Below are positions 17,871 to 23,163 of a DNA stretch of 37,387 nt, piece after piece; within the stretch, counting starts at the first letter, position 1; every line of letters starts with the position of its first letter. Where the stretch lies: positions 1 through 37,387 of IMG/VR virus record IMGVR_UViG_3300044712_000307; one strand, written 5' to 3'. Below the pieces are notes generated by a model, which was given only the letters and a program-made list of their open reading frames with translations, was not told where the DNA came from and made no database searches. The position numbers and the translations under genes were made by a program. Source of the stretch: a virus.

Positions 17871-18537
17871 AATACTCTATCCATACAAAGGCTCTATTAC
17901 TCAGAAGTTTGGAGCAAATGCAGTTGCTTATTACAACGATCATTCATTGAAAGGCCACCCCGGAATTGATTTTATGTCTAACTCGATTACGTTCGGAACT
18001 CCGGCGATGATTCAAGCTGTCGTTCCCGGACCAATCTACTCAACCATTAACCGCAACAATTCTGATTTATCTAAGTATCGCGCAGTGTGTCAGCTCTACC
18101 ACTGTGACGAACACGGAGATTTTGAAATCATCTACGGACACGTTAAGGAGATGTATGTCTACGCGGGAGACGTCGTGCCGGAAGGAGTTGCGATTGCGAG
18201 AGAGGGGAATACCGGAATTTGTTATTCAGGTGGCAGGGAAGTGACTACCGCAGAGAAAAACGCTGGCTCAAAAAAAGGAACTCACTTGCATTTGCAGATG
18301 AGAAAAGTTGAGAAAGTCAAGACAACAGAGAAAGATAAGCAGTATCTGATAGACGAAAATGGGCTATATCAAGACAAAGAAGGTTTCTTTTACTATGTCC
18401 CGGACTTTGATAACGGCTTTAATGGATGCGTGGATTTTAAACCGAATCTATATCAACCGAATACAAAAACTCTGGTCTCGATTTTCAAAAAGGTCGCTCA
18501 ATATATTTCGACGAAAATAAATCGTGTCAATTCTTAA
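17863..18537 (+). CDS. M23 (LytM-type) metallopeptidase, endolysin
   Basis: A 224-residue protein with the M23 zinc-peptidase signature: His32-X3-Asp36 in GHPGIDFMS, a YGH at residues 91-93, and His141-X-His143 in GTHLHLQM. These residues bind zinc and cleave peptide cross-bridges of peptidoglycan. There is no obvious signal peptide, so export would need the small membrane protein coded next, which overlaps it by 14 bases. This is the genome's clear lysis cassette. The family resemblance is confident. The exact bond cleaved is not known. Confidence 0.88.
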   Translation: MCKILYPYKGSITQKFGANAVAYYNDHSLKGHPGIDFMSNSITFGTPAMIQAVVPGPIYSTINRNNSDLSKYRAVCQLYHCDEHGDFEIIYGHVKEMYVYAGDVVPEGVAIAREGNTGICYSGGREVTTAEKNAGSKKGTHLHLQMRKVEKVKTTEKDKQYLIDENGLYQDKEGFFYYVPDFDNGFNGCVDFKPNLYQPNTKTLVSIFKKVAQYISTKINRVNS

Positions 18538-18700
18538 GTCTGCCTCTAAATTAGTTTTCGTTTTAATGGCCGCATCGGTTACGGTGCTGACGTTTATGCA
18601 CATAATCGACCCGAAGGACTTTATGGTTCTCGCATCAATGGCGTTCTCATTCTACTTTAGCTCCAAAGGAGAACCATCTGAACCATACGCAGGCAAATAA
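18524..18700 (+). CDS. Small membrane protein, probable holin
   Basis: A 58-residue frame from GTG 18524 to TAA 18700. It starts inside the peptidase gene and extends 163 bases beyond it. It encodes two hydrophobic stretches (about residues 9-27 and 32-45, FMVLASMAFSFYF) separated by the polar turn HIIDPKD, and a polar C-terminus. Small size, two likely membrane helices and overlap with the endolysin gene fit a holin that releases the peptidase to the wall. The GTG start is the only one that gives a full first helix. Confidence 0.68.
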   Translation: MSILKSASKLVFVLMAASVTVLTFMHIIDPKDFMVLASMAFSFYFSSKGEPSEPYAGK

Positions 18701-18711
18701 TTGCCGCCTGC

Positions 18712-18748
18712 GACGAGCAGAAGTTTATCATTTTTCTTCTGCTCATCG
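18712..18748 (+). other. Long RNA hairpin in the leader of the phosphoesterase gene
   Basis: GAGCAGAAG at 18715-18723 pairs perfectly with CTTCTGCTC at 18736-18744. CGA/TCG extend the stem around one mismatch, and the loop is 12 T-rich bases. No T-tract follows, so it is probably not a terminator. It could separate the lysis mRNA from the next gene or shape its leader. Confidence 0.55.
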
Positions 18749-18780
18749 GAGTCGACAAGACTTCAAAGGAGGCTCATCAC

Positions 18781-19560
18781 ATGAAATCACTACAACGCTG
18801 GCTCGTTCTGCCAGATACGCAAATTCCTTACGAGGATGTGCGAACACTTAAGGCAGTAGAAAGCTATATGAAAGACGTCGCTAAATCTGATCATCCATTC
18901 GATGGTTGGTTGCAACTCGGAGACTTTTTAGACTTCAACGAGTTGTCGAAATATAACGCTGGCTACGAGGCTTCTATCAAGGAAGACGTGGCCGAGACGT
19001 TCGCTGCCGGTAATAGATTCTTGGATAGACAGCAAGCAATCGTTCGCGCCGGAAACAAGAGAGCAAAGTTTGTTCTGTTGCAGGGGAATCATGATTTTAG
19101 AGCAGTAGATTACGCTTTGAAGTTTCCGTTTCTGAGAGGCATCTTGGACTACGAGAAGAATCTGAAGTTGAAAGCTCGCGGGATTAAGTTCGTGAAATGT
19201 TGGGAAAATAAGAGTCAGATGTTTCGACTTGGGAAGGCTTGCTTTATCCACGGCAATAAGGTCAGCACCAACCATGCGAAGCAAATGTGCGAAGTTTATG
19301 GAGCGAATATCTTTTATGGACACCTGCACGATGTCCAAGAATATTCAAAGCAAGTTGTTGGGAAAGACAAAGTTATTTCGGCGAAATCTCTGGGTTGTCT
19401 GTGTCGCCACGATCAGCAATACCTTCGAGGCAATCCGACTAACTGGGTTCAGGCGTTTTCGGAATTTTGGGTTCTTCCGGACGGATTCTTTACTGAACAT
19501 ACAGTTAAGATTTTCAAGCATAGATTTGTAGCGCCGAATGGCAAAGTTTATCAAGGTTGA
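18781..19560 (+). CDS. Calcineurin-like metallophosphoesterase
   Basis: A 259-residue protein with the conserved metallophosphoesterase motifs in order: PDTQ (Asp12), GDFLDF (Asp48), GNHD (residues 102-105), HGN (His157) and GHLH (180-183). These residues hold two metal ions and hydrolyse phosphoesters. Phage members may act on nucleic acids, nucleotides or protein phosphate, and the substrate is not evident. Unlike the structural genes, it has a strong Shine-Dalgarno site (AAAGGAGG, ten bases before the ATG). A terminator follows at 19575-19609. Confidence 0.88.
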   Translation: MKSLQRWLVLPDTQIPYEDVRTLKAVESYMKDVAKSDHPFDGWLQLGDFLDFNELSKYNAGYEASIKEDVAETFAAGNRFLDRQQAIVRAGNKRAKFVLLQGNHDFRAVDYALKFPFLRGILDYEKNLKLKARGIKFVKCWENKSQMFRLGKACFIHGNKVSTNHAKQMCEVYGANIFYGHLHDVQEYSKQVVGKDKVISAKSLGCLCRHDQQYLRGNPTNWVQAFSEFWVLPDGFFTEHTVKIFKHRFVAPNGKVYQG

Positions 19561-19574
19561 GAAAGTTCACTACG

Positions 19575-19609
19575 AGGAGCATAGCTAGACTAGCTCCTTT
19601 ATTTTTTTT
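19575..19609 (+). terminator. Rho-independent terminator
   Basis: AGGAGC at 19575-19580 pairs with GCTCCT at 19593-19598, with an inner TAG/CTA extension around one bulged A. The stem is followed by a T-rich tail ending in eight Ts (19602-19609). It ends the phosphoesterase transcript. Confidence 0.75.
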
Positions 19610-19619
19610 CCAACAAAAC

Positions 19620-19679
19620 GCCCAGACTCTCTGGGCTATGTGAAAAACATATAGCCCAGCGAAAGCTGGAAAGGAGGTG
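19620..19679 (+). promoter_or_regulatory. Bistable RNA leader before strong ribosome-binding site
   Basis: GCCCAG 19620-19625 can pair with CTGGGC 19631-19636, and CCAGC 19656-19660 with GCTGG 19665-19669 across a GAAA tetraloop. Alternatively CTGGGCTAT 19631-19639 pairs perfectly with ATAGCCCAG 19651-19659. The two states exclude each other, and the second small hairpin lies just before AAAGGAGG (19670-19677). This resembles an attenuator or translational switch. Confidence 0.5.
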
Positions 19680-19682
19680 AGT

Positions 19683-19886
19683 ATGTTATCTCGGTGCTTC
19701 TTATGTAGCGAATATACAGATGCGGAGTTCGTTGTGAGAGTTGGCAAGTTGTTCGCCCACAAAGAGTGCATAGAGACAATGGCATACCATCTAACGCACC
19801 TTGAAATGAAAATGGAATACGAAATGGCTTCTTTCTTTAGGAGACACCCAGAAATGAAAGGAGGAAAGAATGAGAAGAAAGCATAA
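19683..19886 (+). CDS. Small zinc-ribbon-like protein, 67 aa
   Basis: A 67-residue protein with an N-terminal Cys-X2-Cys (CFLC, residues 5-8) and an HKEC at residues 26-29, a pattern that can bind one zinc ion. The rest is a charged helix. ATG 19683 is preferred because the AAAGGAGGT Shine-Dalgarno site is correctly spaced from it. An in-frame GTG at 19677 overlaps the site. It overlaps the next gene by 17 bases. Function unknown. Small zinc proteins in such phage early operons often bind nucleic acid or host factors. Confidence 0.72.
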   Translation: MLSRCFLCSEYTDAEFVVRVGKLFAHKECIETMAYHLTHLEMKMEYEMASFFRRHPEMKGGKNEKKA

Positions 19887-20103
19887 AGACCATAGGAATA
19901 GACACCACATGTTTCCTAGAAGTCGTGGTGGACCCACCAGAGACGAGAATCTTCTCCTGATTGATACGAATAGACACGTTCTTCTTCATAAGATTTTCGG
20001 CAACCGAACCCTCGGCGAAATCCTCGCAATCCTTCATCGAACTCTCCATGCCAAAGGATATGAGGTCGTGGAGAAATGTCCGCTCTGTGGAGGTGCAAAA
20101 TGA
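19870..20103 (+). CDS. Small HNH-fold-like protein
   Basis: A 77-residue basic protein whose N-terminal part looks like an HNH core: RHHMFPRSRGG at residues 11-21, Asn27, and NRHVLLHKIFGN around residues 35-45. The tail has Cys70-X2-Cys73. HNH proteins are metal-dependent nucleases, but this one is very short and may be only a DNA-binding or nicking domain. It has a clear Shine-Dalgarno site (AAAGGAGG) and overlaps both neighbours, so it belongs to the strongly translated small-gene operon. Confidence 0.7.
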   Translation: MRRKHKDHRNRHHMFPRSRGGPTRDENLLLIDTNRHVLLHKIFGNRTLGEILAILHRTLHAKGYEVVEKCPLCGGAK

Positions 20104-20270
20104 AAGCTGCCTGTCATCGTTGCAAAGAGCTGATTGATTTCAAAGAAGACTGGTGCAAGATAGTTGACGATTATGATTGGCTCTATCACTGGAAGTGCTA
20201 TCTCCTTGCAAGGCGTGACGGACATATGCCGAAGCCCGACTACGTTCACAAGAAAGGAGTAGCGAAATGA
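20100..20270 (+). CDS. Small Cys-containing protein, 56 aa
   Basis: A 56-residue protein with Cys-X2-Cys near the start (CHRC, residues 5-8) and a later HWKC, giving a possible zinc-binding Cys/His set similar to the gene at 19683. The start is the ATG at 20100, which overlaps the preceding stop as ATGA and has a GGAGGT Shine-Dalgarno site eight bases upstream. The family is not recognised. It sits third in a four-gene operon of small zinc-binding-like proteins. Confidence 0.7.
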   Translation: MKAACHRCKELIDFKEDWCKIVDDYDWLYHWKCYLLARRDGHMPKPDYVHKKGVAK

Positions 20271-20449
20271 TACTCAAGCTCAACCTGAAATGCGAAAAGG
20301 GTCACGAGATTGTTGTTTATGAAATTCACTTTGACCTTATGGGACACTTCGTGTTCTCGGTTTATTGCGATGAGTGTAAGGTTGACTCTCAGCTTAGCTT
20401 TGATTACTACGCAGCAGTTCTACAACGTTCTGAACTTAAAGAATGTTAG
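20267..20449 (+). CDS. Small hypothetical protein, 60 aa
   Basis: A 60-residue beta-rich protein with CEKGHE near residue 9 and YCDEC at residues 33-37, a possible two-part zinc ribbon. It overlaps the preceding gene by four bases (ATGA) and has a good Shine-Dalgarno site (AAAGGAG). It ends the small-gene operon, because a strong terminator overlaps its stop codon. No family recognised. Confidence 0.72.
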   Translation: MILKLNLKCEKGHEIVVYEIHFDLMGHFVFSVYCDECKVDSQLSFDYYAAVLQRSELKEC

Positions 20450-20468
20450 CCCCCTAGGGGGCATTTTT
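20449..20468 (+). terminator. Rho-independent terminator
   Basis: GCCCCC at 20449-20454 pairs with GGGGGC at 20457-20462 over a two-base centre (TA), followed by ATTTTT. The inverted repeat is nearly palindromic, so the real loop must open a pair or two. It ends the small-gene operon. Confidence 0.78.
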
Positions 20469-20473
20469 AACCA

Positions 20474-20620
20474 ATGACTTTACAAGAAAAATTAGACGAA
20501 GCAAAAAAGGAAACTTTAAGATTCGCGAGAGAGAAAAGCATCTCCTCGCGTTTTAGGCGCGCAAAAGAAATCCAAAAGCTAATTAAGGAATGGATGGGGG
20601 AGTCGGCTGTGCATAAATAG
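20474..20620 (+). CDS. Small basic helical protein, 48 aa
   Basis: A 48-residue frame from ATG 20474 to TAG 20620. It encodes a helical protein rich in Lys, Arg and Glu, ending in a Trp-Met-Gly-Glu segment. No family recognised. The start directly follows the terminator and has no Shine-Dalgarno site. The last codons overlap a perfect DnaA-box-like word at 20608-20616. Coding is supported by length and amino-acid make-up only. Confidence 0.5.
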   Translation: MTLQEKLDEAKKETLRFAREKSISSRFRRAKEIQKLIKEWMGESAVHK

Positions 20621-20655
20621 TTGCGAAATATCTTATTATTTTTGAGCATTTACCT

Positions 20656-20805
20656 ATGACCAAAGATAAGATATGGGAGTTAGTTGTCTGGGGAATAATG
20701 GTTTTGTTATTCTCGCTATCCATTAGATGTCTAGCCCCTACGAAACAGATAGATGAGAAGCTATACACGGCCTTTTCAGATCTTTCCACCGAGTGGAAAC
20801 ACTAA
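20656..20805 (+). CDS. Small single-pass membrane protein, 49 aa
   Basis: A 49-residue frame from ATG 20656 to TAA 20805. Residues ~6-28 form a hydrophobic helix (WELVVWGIMVLLFSLSIRCL), and the remainder is polar and helical. It could be an inner-membrane accessory protein, for example an antiholin or spanin-like piece, but neighbours give no strong hint. A cysteine at the helix end does not fit a lipobox. It is followed within three bases by the TTGACA of a promoter. Confidence 0.55.
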   Translation: MTKDKIWELVVWGIMVLLFSLSIRCLAPTKQIDEKLYTAFSDLSTEWKH

Positions 20806-20807
20806 CC

Positions 20808-20836
20808 TTGACAATGGTTTTGGGCGGGAATACTAT
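20808..20836 (+). promoter_or_regulatory. Sigma-70-like promoter
   Basis: TTGACA at 20808-20813, a 17-base spacer, then TACTAT at 20831-20836. A perfect DnaA box overlaps the expected start region (20839-20847). Transcription would run through the complement of the tRNA and could end at the T-run at 21029-21033. A second -10-like TATACT lies near 20873. Confidence 0.6.
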
Positions 20837-20885
20837 TCTTATCCACAGGGGAGCGAGCGTTCGTATGGTATACTAAGAATGTAAT

Positions 20886-21034
20886 AAAAGAGCCCTTTGT
20901 TGGAGATAGAAGAGGTGGGGGTAGCGGGACTCGAACCCGCAAAATCTTCCGGATTAAAGGTTTGATAAACCATCGTGTTTACCAATTTCACCATACCCCC
21001 ATTTATTTCTATCCCCGACAAATGGCTCTTTTTA
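20886..21034. repeat. Long imperfect inverted repeat enclosing the tRNA
   Basis: Arms 20886-20911 and 21008-21034 are inverted copies of about 26 bases. They differ at about three positions, one of which is a G-U pair in the minus-strand RNA. They share AAAAGAGCC, TTTGT and GATAGAA blocks. Both outer ends give a T-run on the opposite strand, so each arm pair could act as a terminator. In the tRNA transcript the leader would pair with the trailer, extending the acceptor stem. Confidence 0.7.
20916..21000 (-). tRNA. Class II tRNA (Leu-like body), anticodon unclear
   Basis: The 85-nt minus-strand sequence folds as a full cloverleaf: a seven-pair acceptor stem GGGGGTA/TACCCCC, a D arm GTG/CAC with a GG-containing loop, and a T arm GCGGG/CCCGC with loop TTCGAGT. 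A long variable arm has an AATC/GATT stem, and the discriminator is A followed by CC. These features match tRNA-Leu or tRNA-Ser class II bodies. The anticodon loop by position is TTATCAA, which gives anticodon AUC, and the anticodon stem has one T-T mismatch. AUC does not fit leucine or serine. CCA is not fully encoded. The tRNA is next to the integrase and inside a long inverted repeat. Confidence 0.8.
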
Positions 21035-21080
21035 GTTCTTATATAATCTTACCACAAAATGGCTTTTAGTTACAGGCCAC

Positions 21081-21101
21081 ACGACACTTCCTCGGTGTCG
21101 T
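21081..21101. other. Inverted repeat with 7-bp arms and 7-bp spacer (possible recombinase core or operator)
   Basis: ACGACAC at 21081-21087 is the exact inverse of GTGTCGT at 21095-21101, with a 7-base spacer TTCCTCG. This arm-spacer-arm geometry suits a tyrosine recombinase core site. The right arm touches the TTGACA of the integrase promoter, so an operator is an equal alternative. Confidence 0.4.
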
Positions 21102-21129
21102 TGACATGTCCTGCCAATAGTTGTATAAG
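21101..21129 (+). promoter_or_regulatory. Strong sigma-70-like promoter for integrase leader
   Basis: TTGACA at 21101-21106, exactly 17 bases, then TATAAG at 21124-21129. Transcription should start near 21136. This gives a leader of about 195 bases before the integrase ATG, with a terminator in between. Confidence 0.75.
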
Positions 21130-21135
21130 GTGGGA

Positions 21136-21325
21136 GAACACAATATCCCAAACCGAAAGGTTCGTCCACAGCGTGGATGTGCGACTGGGTAATACATGCT
21201 ACTATAATGGTGAGAGCCAGCGATGGCCGAGACGCGCGGTTGCTCCAACTCTCATTACGCCTTGCTCCAACTCGGGAACAAGAACGGCACATGTAAATCC
21301 CAAGGGTCGCACCTTGGGTTTTGTG
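21136..21325 (+). ncRNA. Structured leader RNA / attenuator upstream of integrase
   Basis: The ~190-nt region has a promoter before it and a terminator at its end. Helices seen: AACC/GGTT around GAAA (21151-21162), CCAC/GTGG (21166-21176), TGAGAG/CTCTCA, and a 12-base direct repeat TTGCTCCAACTC (21240-21251 and 21262-21273). GTGCGAC at 21179-21185 can pair with GTCGCAC at 21306-21312, and TGGG with CCCA at 21299, which would break the terminator. A reading frame spans it but has no coding character. Confidence 0.55.
21299..21322 (+). terminator. Terminator in front of integrase
   Basis: CCCAAGG at 21299-21305 pairs with CCTTGGG at 21312-21318 over loop GTCGCA, followed by TTTT. The last T begins a DnaA-like word. 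The loop is complementary to an upstream segment, so an alternative antiterminated fold is possible. Confidence 0.7.
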
Positions 21326-21331
21326 CATAAA

Positions 21332-22216
21332 ATGAACATGACAGTAGCAATCAAAACTTATTTAAACTGGAAGGGAGCAACATATCCGAGAGCCGCATAC
21401 AACTATCGAATTTGGTTAGATAGATTTGAAAAAGAAATTCACGGCAAGACTCTACACGAAGTGGACGCCAATGATGTGGCGCGTTTTCAGATACGCCTAA
21501 AAGATAGATTCGCGCCGAGAAGTGTTGAGCTGGCTATGGTTGTGCTGTCAAACTTTTTTAGATTCCACAGATTAAACGGCGAGCCTTGCATATCTCCAAA
21601 CTTGATACAGATACCAAAGGCAAGGTCTCAATCCTATGCACACATAACCGAATCGGACTATTCGAAGCTACTGTCGCAGACTAAAACAAACGAGTTCCAC
21701 GAATTACAGAAGAATTTAACTCTTAGGATTTTGTGGGAGACCGGCGTGCGCGTTTCCGAGTTGTGTGCGATTAACGTCGCTGACTTAGACTTAGATGCTC
21801 CGGGCGCGATGATAAGAACTAAAAAGAATACCACTCTTAGAAAAGTTATTTGGAGCGAGGAGACAGAAAACATTTTGGAAAAGTTTTTGAAACTAAGAAT
21901 TCAACTCGTATTCACTCCGAGCTTATTCGTGGGACAGTGTATCGGTGGAAGATTAACTCAAAGAATTACGCCACGCACAATTCAGCGCTGGATTAAAACT
22001 CTTTGTAAAGCGGCCGGAATAGATAAACCATATTCGCCACACTCATTCAGACACGGTTGGGCTCACGTCCGCAGAGATCAGGGCGTATCTTTGGCGTTCA
22101 TTCAAAAAGGACTGGGACACCAGAGTCCTAATTCAACTTTCGTCTACGAACAATACGCAGATAACGAGTATCTTAAAACGGCGAGGAAGTGTCTTAAAAA
22201 ACTATCAACATGTTAA
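21332..22216 (+). CDS. int: Tyrosine recombinase / phage integrase
   Basis: A 294-residue tyrosine recombinase. The catalytic set is visible: Arg140 (ETGVRVSEL), Lys164 or Lys165 in the beta-hairpin, His237-X2-Arg240 (HSFR), His263 (LGHQSP) and the nucleophile Tyr272 nine residues on. Residues ~1-85 are the helical core-binding domain. It would join phage and host DNA or resolve multimers. XerC/XerD-like length and sequence leave both open. The start is ATG 21332, since an upstream extension in the same frame would include a terminator. It lies next to a tRNA and a 7-7-7 inverted repeat, which supports integration. Confidence 0.9.
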   Translation: MNMTVAIKTYLNWKGATYPRAAYNYRIWLDRFEKEIHGKTLHEVDANDVARFQIRLKDRFAPRSVELAMVVLSNFFRFHRLNGEPCISPNLIQIPKARSQSYAHITESDYSKLLSQTKTNEFHELQKNLTLRILWETGVRVSELCAINVADLDLDAPGAMIRTKKNTTLRKVIWSEETENILEKFLKLRIQLVFTPSLFVGQCIGGRLTQRITPRTIQRWIKTLCKAAGIDKPYSPHSFRHGWAHVRRDQGVSLAFIQKGLGHQSPNSTFVYEQYADNEYLKTARKCLKKLSTC

Positions 22217-22247
22217 ATTTTACCCCTGTGCATAACTTGGACTTTTT

Positions 22248-22269
22248 TGTCAAAACTATTTGCTATAAT
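22248..22269 (+). promoter_or_regulatory. Extended -10 promoter for the second non-coding RNA
   Basis: TGCTATAAT (22261-22269) contains a perfect extended -10 box, with T-rich DNA where a -35 would sit (TTGTCA only 11 bases upstream, so not a usual -35). Start of transcription near 22276. No coding frame follows for 300 bases. Confidence 0.62.
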
Positions 22270-22275
22270 GAATTC

Positions 22276-22515
22276 AGTCAGAGGGAGATTGAAAAGTTAA
22301 TAGTAAATTTTTCGAGCAGAGAATTTGACGAATTATCCAATTCTAAAATTTGCTTTAAAATGCGTTTATAGCCCCGACTTAGTCGAGGTTAGCAAAAGAG
22401 TGCACATGTCGCAAAAGAACGGCTGTGCGACGCAATTAGAGGGCAAGAAATAGGTATCTAAAACTAGAATTGAATCGATTTTTTCATAATCTCACTCGAA
22501 AGTGGGATTTTTTAG
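22276..22515 (+). ncRNA. Putative structured non-coding RNA (~240 nt)
   Basis: The stretch between the integrase and the gene at 22579 has its own promoter and terminator but no gene. Seen helices: a long-range CAATTCT (22338-22344)/AGAATTG (22466-22472) closing stem, a hairpin of CCCCGAC/GTCGAGG type around 22374-22388, and GTCGCA (22408-22413)/TGCGAC (22426-22431). The GTCGCA/TGCGAC pair also occurs in the integrase leader. I cannot assign a known family. Confidence 0.5.
22489..22513 (+). terminator. Rho-independent terminator
   Basis: ATCTCACT at 22489-22496 pairs with AGTGGGAT at 22501-22508 (one G-U pair) over a CGAA loop, followed by a T-run to 22513. It ends the non-coding RNA. Confidence 0.8.
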
Positions 22516-22578
22516 TTGTTACGGTCGATTTTCGACAAAAAATCTTAATAACTTTTTCTGACTAACAAAAACAAAAAC

Positions 22579-23163
22579 ATGAAAAAATTAAAAACAATTC
22601 AGGTGTTTATGTATGGCAAGCCGATGAGAAAAATTTATCCTCACGCAACTCGATGGCAGGTCATCAAATATAAAGCCGCAAAATTATTTAGGCAAATAGC
22701 TATGGTGGTTATGGTCAGTGTCGGATTAGCAGGAGGGTTTCTGGTTCTAAGATATTTTTTCCCGACGATTATTTATAAAACGGAAAGCAAGGATGTAGTC
22801 GTCGATACTCTGAAATGGAAGGTTGACGAATTAAAGTCGGGAGTGCTCGCAGATTTAAAACAGTGTGAATCAGGAGGCGCCAAAGAATCCGCAGGAATCG
22901 TAAAGTTTGACTCTAACGGAGTTGCTTCAATAGGCAGTTTCCAATTTCAAGTAAAGACCGTCCAGCATTATTACAAAACTTTATACCAGCAGGATATTAC
23001 CGGAAAGGACGCGGTAATTATCGCCTTGGATGAAGCAAGGGCAGAGTCATTGGCAAAAGATATTATTTTCTCCGACGCAAACGGAATTAGGAACTGGTTG
23101 AACTGTGCAAACAAGTTAGGGCTAAGGTCGAGAGTAAATACAATCGCCTTGCTAGAAAAATAA
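22579..23163 (+). CDS. Membrane-anchored lysozyme/transglycosylase-like protein
   Basis: A 194-residue protein with a basic N-terminus, one transmembrane helix at ~40-60 and an exported domain from ~85. The domain has KQCESGG with Glu97, and SIGSFQFQVKTVQHYY at ~117-132. This ES-G ... SxGxFQF pattern belongs to transglycosylase/lysozyme-like folds, where the Glu is catalytic. Proteins of this type with an N-terminal anchor are, from memory, common in Patescibacteria, a weak host hint. It may open the wall locally or have been acquired from a host. The start follows an A-rich tract, and the stop overlaps the next ATG (TAATG). Confidence 0.7.
   Translation: MKKLKTIQVFMYGKPMRKIYPHATRWQVIKYKAAKLFRQIAMVVMVSVGLAGGFLVLRYFFPTIIYKTESKDVVVDTLKWKVDELKSGVLADLKQCESGGAKESAGIVKFDSNGVASIGSFQFQVKTVQHYYKTLYQQDITGKDAVIIALDEARAESLAKDIIFSDANGIRNWLNCANKLGLRSRVNTIALLEK

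Larger units (their letters stand above)
20608..22235. other. Cluster of DnaA-box-like sites (possible replication origin region)
   Basis: Four perfect matches to TTATNCACA occur here, on either strand: 20608-20616, 20839-20847, 21322-21330 and 22227-22235. About one would be expected by chance in the whole window on both strands. The sites sit in or next to intergenic DNA around the tRNA and integrase. A host DnaA-dependent origin or a DnaA-controlled promoter region is possible. Confidence 0.4.

Noticed and set aside
18306-18316. TTGAGAAAG in the peptidase gene as another late promoter
   Set aside because: It lies inside a gene, lacks the TTTAG prefix and no start follows at 35 bases.
21059-21331. 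N-terminal extension of the integrase by 91 residues
   Set aside because: The region contains a promoter and a terminator, and the extension has no recombinase-like sequence; ATG 21332 gives a normal length.
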